Shown here: one piece after another, positions 15,014 to 19,077 of the stretch | Numbering within the stretch: position 1 is the first letter of the stretch | How the letters are laid out: every line of letters starts with the position of its first letter | Source: Candidatus Latescibacterota bacterium | GTDB lineage: Bacteria > Latescibacterota > Latescibacteria > Latescibacterales > Latescibacteraceae | Direction: 5' to 3' | Assembly: GCA_018656855.1 (NCBI GenBank) | Contig: JABHYP010000721.1 | Location: forward strand, 1 to 19,077 | DNA length: 19,077 bases | Position numbers and translations under genes: made by a program | The notes under the pieces: generated by a model | Seen by the model: the letters and a program-made list of their open reading frames with translations, nothing else | The model's database searches: none | What the model was told of the DNA's origin: nothing

Positions 15014-15035
15014 ATTTCAAAAGGAGAATTGTATC

Positions 15036-15629
15036 ATGGAAAACAACACCATCGATCTTGACCAACTCACACAACCGCTTTCATCAAATGGTTCCATCAC
15101 ACATTCGATCATTGACCGATTCAACACCGTATTCAACTGTCAATGGTCATTCCGGATTATCGAACATGAAGTGCGGGATAGCGAAGTCATCGTCCTCGGA
15201 GAACTCGCAGTAAACGGTGCAGTCCACCAACATTTCGGAAAAGCTGTTATTGATTTCAACAGCGATCCCACAGGCTCACCAAGCATGGCAGACTATCTCA
15301 TGAAAGCAGCTGATGATGCCCTTGTACAATGCGCGTACGCCTTTGGCATCTCACAAAAATCCGAAACATCGGATACGAAAAAGAAGCAGTCGGACAATCC
15401 CGAACCTCAGCAACCTCCCGCTGAACCATCCTCGAACGGCAAGGGCGACCGGCCTCTCACCAACCGACAGCTCGCAGCGATCTTCGGCCTTGGCAAAGCC
15501 AACAATCACACTCAGCAGGAAATCATCAGCATGACCACTGACCGTTACGGTCGGGAACCATCAGAACTCACGGTGAGCCAAGCATCAACTATCATCAGTG
15601 AACTATCAGAAAACACTGTAAAGGAGTAA
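15036..15629 (+). CDS. Rad52-like single-strand annealing protein with C-terminal helical module
   Basis: 197 residues, AAGGAG 9 nt before the ATG. The N-terminal part (about 15-110) resembles the Rad52/Rad22 fold: SIIDRFNTVFNCQWSFRIIE, the strand pair SEVIVLGELAVNGAVHQHFG (49-68), and the helix SMADYLMKAADDALVQCAYA then FGI (83-105), the usual ADDALVQCAYAFG-type segment of Rad52-like proteins. A low-complexity Ser/Lys/Pro/Gln linker (108-137) follows, then a helical module (138-192), RPLTNRQLAAIFGLGKANNH..QEIISM..DRYG..PSELTVSQAS, often attached to phage annealing proteins and related recombination factors. Such proteins pair complementary single strands during recombination of phages and plasmids. 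It is 4 bp upstream of a nuclease gene, the classical annealase-exonuclease pairing. Family call is by motif only, so distantly related annealases (Erf, Sak) are possible. Confidence 0.7.
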   Translation: MENNTIDLDQLTQPLSSNGSITHSIIDRFNTVFNCQWSFRIIEHEVRDSEVIVLGELAVNGAVHQHFGKAVIDFNSDPTGSPSMADYLMKAADDALVQCAYAFGISQKSETSDTKKKQSDNPEPQQPPAEPSSNGKGDRPLTNRQLAAIFGLGKANNHTQQEIISMTTDRYGREPSELTVSQASTIISELSENTVKE

Positions 15630-15633
15630 TCCA

Positions 15634-16407
15634 ATGCTCGACCACATCAGTTACACCCAGATCAACACGTATCTCTCATGCCCGCTCAAATACAATTTCC
15701 AGTATATAGAGCGTATACCATGGCCGTTCAAACCCGAAGCCCTCATCTTCGGATCGGCAATACACCAGTCACTCGAACACTACTACACCGGGCGAAAGGA
15801 AAGCCGCAACGTTCCAATCAACGAAATGCTCGCGCTCTACGATGCCTCCTGGGAGAAAGAAACCAGTGAGAACGAGATCAGATTCAAGAACGGCAACACT
15901 CGAGACTCGCTCCTTAAAACTGCGGAATCAATGCTCGAAACATTCCTTAAAACAGTCAAACCAGGAGAGATACTTGCCATAGAACAATCTTTTTCGGAAG
16001 AGATAATTGATCCCGAAACGAACGAGAATCTCGGTGTTCCACTCAAGGGCCGAATCGATCTCATCGAAAGAACAAAATCAGGAATCGCGGTCATCGACCA
16101 TAAAACCGCAGCCAAGAGTTATGACGATGAGCGAGTGGCAAACGACCTACAACTCACCGCGTACTCCTATGTCATGAGCAGGCAAGGTCACGATCCGGAA
16201 GACATCACCCTACGATTCGACGTGCTCATGAAAAATGGGAAATGCGCATTCCAAACATACCAGACATTCAGAACACCAAAAGACCACGCTCGATTATTCA
16301 AGACAGCAAAAAGCGTGATCCAGGGAATAAAAGCAGAAGCATTCTACCCGCAAAAAAGCTGGATGTGCAACGGATGCGTATTCGAAAGAGAATGCGAGAA
16401 ATGGTAA
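15634..16407 (+). CDS. PD-(D/E)XK nuclease of the RecB/Cas4/AddB type with predicted iron-sulfur cluster
   Basis: 257 residues. AAAGGAG overlaps the stop of the Rad52-like gene, with a 4-bp gap, so translation is coupled. N-terminus ISYTQINTYLSCPLKYNFQY is typical of RecB-family nucleases. Catalytic positions: His44 (FGSAIHQSLEHYY), Asp142 (GRIDLIE), Asp155-x-Lys157 (AVIDHKT) and Gln173 with Tyr177 (DLQLTAYSY). Cys16 plus Cys245, Cys248 and Cys254 (CNGCVFEREC) make the four-cysteine pattern that holds a 4Fe-4S cluster in Cas4 and AddB. There is no helicase domain. It probably resects DNA ends for the annealing protein next door. Cas4 itself is an alternative label, but no cas1/cas2 or repeats are present, so an exonuclease of a mobile element is more likely. 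Catalytic and cluster residues all appear intact. Confidence 0.88.
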   Translation: MLDHISYTQINTYLSCPLKYNFQYIERIPWPFKPEALIFGSAIHQSLEHYYTGRKESRNVPINEMLALYDASWEKETSENEIRFKNGNTRDSLLKTAESMLETFLKTVKPGEILAIEQSFSEEIIDPETNENLGVPLKGRIDLIERTKSGIAVIDHKTAAKSYDDERVANDLQLTAYSYVMSRQGHDPEDITLRFDVLMKNGKCAFQTYQTFRTPKDHARLFKTAKSVIQGIKAEAFYPQKSWMCNGCVFERECEKW

Positions 16408-16416
16408 CAAGGATAC

Positions 16417-16444
16417 AATCAACCCTTTTTAATGAGGGTTGATT
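16417..16444. repeat. 9-bp inverted repeat after the nuclease gene
   Basis: AATCAACCC (16417-16425) and GGGTTGATT (16436-16444) are perfect inverted copies around a 10-nt loop TTTTTAATGA. It lies 10 bp after the nuclease stop. No T-tract follows on either strand, so it is not a classical terminator; mRNA 3'-end protection, processing or protein binding are options. Confidence 0.6.
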
Positions 16445-16464
16445 TGTAACAAAAACAACCAACA

Positions 16465-16497
16465 GGGATTGGACTAATAAAGTTCAGTCCCATTTTT
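16465..16497 (+). terminator. Strong intrinsic terminator upstream of the HerA-like gene
   Basis: GGGATTGGACT (16465-16475) pairs over all 11 positions (two G-U) with AGTTCAGTCCC (16481-16491), loop AATAA, followed by ATTTTT (16492-16497). It ends 12 bp before the GGAGGTG ribosome site of the next gene, so the HerA-like gene must depend on read-through, antitermination or a promoter hidden in 16408-16500; I see no good one. Confidence 0.75.
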
Positions 16498-16521
16498 ATT
16501 AAACATTTGGAGGTGTTTAAC

Positions 16522-18066
16522 ATGACGCAACGAGTAGCTATAACAATCGGATCCCATAATGGGCAGATCATCGCCAGGGCAGAACGTAATGCCGAAAAGA
16601 AAGGTATGATACAATTAATGGACTTCGTCCGAATAGGTCGGGTCATCGGAAGAACAGTCAGGATAGAAGATTCGCATGATTTAGAGTCGGACACAAAGAT
16701 ATCTAGAATCGCCGGCATCTGTCTTACTGAAGGCCAGGAGCCAAGTCTTGATACAAAAAACAGTTTGTATAAAAAGCTTCATATCGAACCACTCGGCGAG
16801 ATTCTCCCCGGAGGAGAATTAAGCGAATACACAGGCGGTATCGGGTACTTTGAAGATGTAACACAAACAAACGGCTTTGACATCGCACGGCTCTATCCCT
16901 GCTCGAACGGCATCACCATCGGGAATGTAGCGAGCGGATGGAAGACAACACAAGTACCATTCAGGCTATCGCTTGATAATGCTCTTACGAGGCATATGCT
17001 TGTAGTCGGAAAAAACGGTAGTGGCAAGACCAATTTCCTTAAGGAACTCATCGCAGCCAATGTCACACAAAACGAACCGATTGCCATGCTCGTCTTCGGA
17101 CACCCTGACCTCGGCGCTGACAATCCAAACGATAGAGGAACCCGCGGAGTAACTGCTCTAGAGAACGATAAGATAATTACTGTCGGATTTGACAAGACAA
17201 TCAAACTTTCACCTCAGGAGATCGGCGTTTCAGACATCTTCGAACAATTCCCGGACATGTCAACATCAATGCGTGACCTGTGGTATTACATGCAGTCGCA
17301 GGAACCAAATAAATTCATTAACATCCTCGCAACATACGATCTCACGAACGACCCTCTCAAACTCATCAGGGCAACAATCATTGACAAAGTGACGAAACAT
17401 AAAAAAGCAGTCGGTATTGCGACAGTACAAACTATTGATGCAGTCTGCAAACAAGCCAGAATCATCAACAACTATATCGATGATAAAGCGGCGCCAGTTG
17501 TCTCTCAGATCCTCGGGAATCTGAAGCGAGGAAAGAGTGTGCTCGTGAACACCTTCAACATGACCGATTACTACCAGGGACTCTTCGTAAGATTGATCCT
17601 CGGTAGACTACAGAAGGCGGGAAAACACGCTATGCACCGTAACATCTCGCAGCGAATACTCGTGGTCATTGATGAGGCACAGCACTTCATCAAACGGGCA
17701 GGAGCAACCATCGCTGAGTTCGTCATGGAGTGCCGGAAGTTCGGAATTACTCTCGTATTTTCCACTCAGACACCGAAGAGCATTCCTGAGAATGTTTACG
17801 GACAGATATACTCCACCATCGCGTTTCACCTGAACCGGGCGGACGCTCAGGCATTACTGGATGTGGCGCCGGCTCTATCTGAAGCAAAAAATGTTATTCT
17901 CAGACCGCCACTCAAGCGGACGATGGGAACAGCAATCGTACAAGCCCTCGGATATCCCTATCCGGCGGTAATACGGGTGCCGCATTTCGAACGGCGATTC
18001 GATAACAAATCGACTCCACAAAATCAAATAAAAAATACATCTGTAACTCAGGAGGTGATAGCATGA
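16522..18066 (+). CDS. HerA/FtsK-superfamily DNA translocase (DUF87-type ATPase)
   Basis: 514 residues. Start ATG 16522 is placed by GGAGGTG (16509-16515); a TTG at 16507 would put the ribosome site inside the gene. N-terminal beta-rich part (1-140), likely the HerA barrel: VRIGRVIGRTVRIEDS, PLGEILPGGE, DIARLYPCSNGITIGNV. Then RHMLVVGKNGSGKTNFLKEL with Walker A GKNGSGKT (163-170), a variable middle (200-340), RILVVIDEAQHFI with Walker B Asp384-Glu385, and FSTQTPKSIPENVYGQIYST (413-432), the sensor region that identifies HerA-like ATPases. HerA works as a hexamer that pumps DNA; in archaea it pairs with the NurA nuclease, and elsewhere it occurs in defence and conjugative systems. No NurA is seen; the nuclease just upstream may take that part. 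The stop overlaps the next start (ATGA), so the two ATPases are made together. Confidence 0.87.
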   Translation: MTQRVAITIGSHNGQIIARAERNAEKKGMIQLMDFVRIGRVIGRTVRIEDSHDLESDTKISRIAGICLTEGQEPSLDTKNSLYKKLHIEPLGEILPGGELSEYTGGIGYFEDVTQTNGFDIARLYPCSNGITIGNVASGWKTTQVPFRLSLDNALTRHMLVVGKNGSGKTNFLKELIAANVTQNEPIAMLVFGHPDLGADNPNDRGTRGVTALENDKIITVGFDKTIKLSPQEIGVSDIFEQFPDMSTSMRDLWYYMQSQEPNKFINILATYDLTNDPLKLIRATIIDKVTKHKKAVGIATVQTIDAVCKQARIINNYIDDKAAPVVSQILGNLKRGKSVLVNTFNMTDYYQGLFVRLILGRLQKAGKHAMHRNISQRILVVIDEAQHFIKRAGATIAEFVMECRKFGITLVFSTQTPKSIPENVYGQIYSTIAFHLNRADAQALLDVAPALSEAKNVILRPPLKRTMGTAIVQALGYPYPAVIRVPHFERRFDNKSTPQNQIKNTSVTQEVIA

Positions 18067-19077
18067 ACGAAAAAGAATTCCTCAAGATAATAATCCCGCC
18101 GGCAACAATCACCGGGAACGGAACACAGGGAGCGGTAACGTACAAAATCGAGATTGACGGTGACGTGTGGTACCTCACCGGTAAACTCAGAGGAGCGGAA
18201 GGAGAAGTAACCGACCGGGTATTATTAGAGCCCGAGGACATAATTGATGTTATTGACGGAACTCTCGATGTGGACCAGTACTGCCAGGACGAAACCTTCA
18301 GGCAGCACCAGGAAGAACTAGCCCAACGGCTCGGGAAAAAGCTTTCTCAAGACCAGAACAGGAATAATGTCACGGTAACACTCGGACCATACATGCGGCA
18401 GCAGCATGTAGCAAGAGGAACAAAGCACAACTTCCTCCAGATACTCATGGAAAACAACAAAACCAAGGTATCAACCGCGGACATTCCCGAACACCTCCGA
18501 GCAAAATCACCGGAAGGATTTATCCCGGACGAAAAAGTACTCTCAGGAACACTCCAACGAATCCATGAAGGACAGCCCGCAACAGCCATCCTTGGCCCGA
18601 CAGGAAGCGGAAAATCAGCACTCGCAAGATACATTGGAGCAAAGCTGAACAATCAGGGCTACGGCATACATATTATCGATGCCAACTCAAGACTGGAAGG
18701 AGATCGACTATTCGACAGGGACGACTTTAATGCCGAAGGAACATTCATACTCGAGGGTGTACTCTGTACTCTCGCCAGGGAAACGAAAAAACTGGGAATT
18801 AAGCTGTTGGTAGTTCTCGAAGAGTATAACGCGTTTTCGGACGAGACACGAAGGGAGTTCTACAGGCTCTTTGCGGACCATGACAGGTATTATCCGATAC
18901 AGTCAAGCAAGGATAATAAAATCGTTGATAAAGTGGATTTCAGACACGTACAATTTCTCATAACAGCAAATCCGCTGTCATCGGATAAGTATCTCACCGA
19001 TGACCTTAAACGATTATCAAACGCTGAAGCCAGAAGAATGGTAATACTCTATCTGGACTACGCTCGAGACGACGGGA
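18063..19077 (+). CDS. MoxR/AAA_5-type AAA+ ATPase, N-terminal part, cut by window edge
   Basis: 338 codons are visible with no stop before the edge. ATG 18063 overlaps the HerA-like stop by 4 bp, with GGAGGTGA (18051-18058) inside the upstream gene. The first 120 residues look like a separate beta-rich domain (VTYKIEIDGDVWYLTGKLRG), not recognised. A helical segment (121-160) follows, then the AAA+ core: Walker A GPTGSGKS (178-185), a Walker B-like LLVVLEEYNAF (248-258) in which Glu253 replaces the usual Asp, and sensor 1 FLITANPLS (298-306, Asn303). The EEYNAFSDETRREFYRLFAD arrangement is like MoxR/dynein-type AAA_5 ATPases that remodel partner proteins, often with a von Willebrand A partner; any partner would lie beyond 19077. 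McrB-type GTPase-like AAA proteins are an alternative. The arginine finger and sensor 2 are outside. Confidence 0.8.
   Translation, partial: MNEKEFLKIIIPPATITGNGTQGAVTYKIEIDGDVWYLTGKLRGAEGEVTDRVLLEPEDIIDVIDGTLDVDQYCQDETFRQHQEELAQRLGKKLSQDQNRNNVTVTLGPYMRQQHVARGTKHNFLQILMENNKTKVSTADIPEHLRAKSPEGFIPDEKVLSGTLQRIHEGQPATAILGPTGSGKSALARYIGAKLNNQGYGIHIIDANSRLEGDRLFDRDDFNAEGTFILEGVLCTLARETKKLGIKLLVVLEEYNAFSDETRREFYRLFADHDRYYPIQSSKDNKIVDKVDFRHVQFLITANPLSSDKYLTDDLKRLSNAEARRMVILYLDYARDDG

Noticed and set aside
16507..16521. Upstream TTG start for the HerA-like gene
   Set aside because: It would place the perfect GGAGGTG ribosome site inside the coding region; ATG 16522 has ideal spacing.

Overview
The window is bacterial. 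It has strong Shine-Dalgarno sites, a sigma70-type promoter (TTGAAA, 17 nt, TATTAT), hairpin-plus-U-tract terminators, a NarL-type regulator with a LuxR helix-turn-helix and a Wsp-like chemosensory operon. The style (multi-PAS soluble kinases, CheR with TPRs, CheA with a receiver) fits an environmental bacterium such as a deltaproteobacterial or planctomycete lineage, but I cannot assign a taxon.

Left part, minus strand, 7611 down to 1: a seven-gene chemosensory operon read as CheW, CheR-TPR, long CheW, CHASE3 chemoreceptor, stand-alone HPt, CheA-receiver hybrid, CheB (cut by the window edge). Content and order resemble the Wsp / alternative-cellular-function class, which controls outputs such as c-di-GMP rather than flagellar swimming. 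No output gene (GGDEF or other) is inside the window. The HPt gene is a close paralogue of the first 125 residues of the CheA next to it.

Middle, minus strand, 13828 down to 7678: a degraded HDOD gene (two in-frame nonsense codons, no frameshift), a 1203-residue soluble seven-PAS histidine kinase, its probable NarL-type partner, a short receiver-only paralogue with its own promoter and upstream repeats, and a scar in which the start of a CheW gene is joined to the end of an RsbW-like ATPase gene. This block shows duplication followed by decay.

Right part, plus strand, 14232 to the end: a different kind of DNA, with many C-ending codons, very strong ribosome sites and hairpin/T-tract elements between genes. 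It encodes two small unknown proteins, a Rad52-like annealing protein, a RecB/Cas4/AddB-type nuclease with four cysteines placed for an iron-sulfur cluster, a HerA/FtsK-family translocase and, overlapping it by 4 bp, a MoxR/AAA_5-type ATPase cut by the window edge. It reads as a DNA recombination/translocation module of a mobile or defence-like element. No integrase, attachment site, tRNA, CRISPR array or rRNA was seen. The two halves meet in a divergent, gene-poor stretch (13829-14231) that holds a candidate small RNA.
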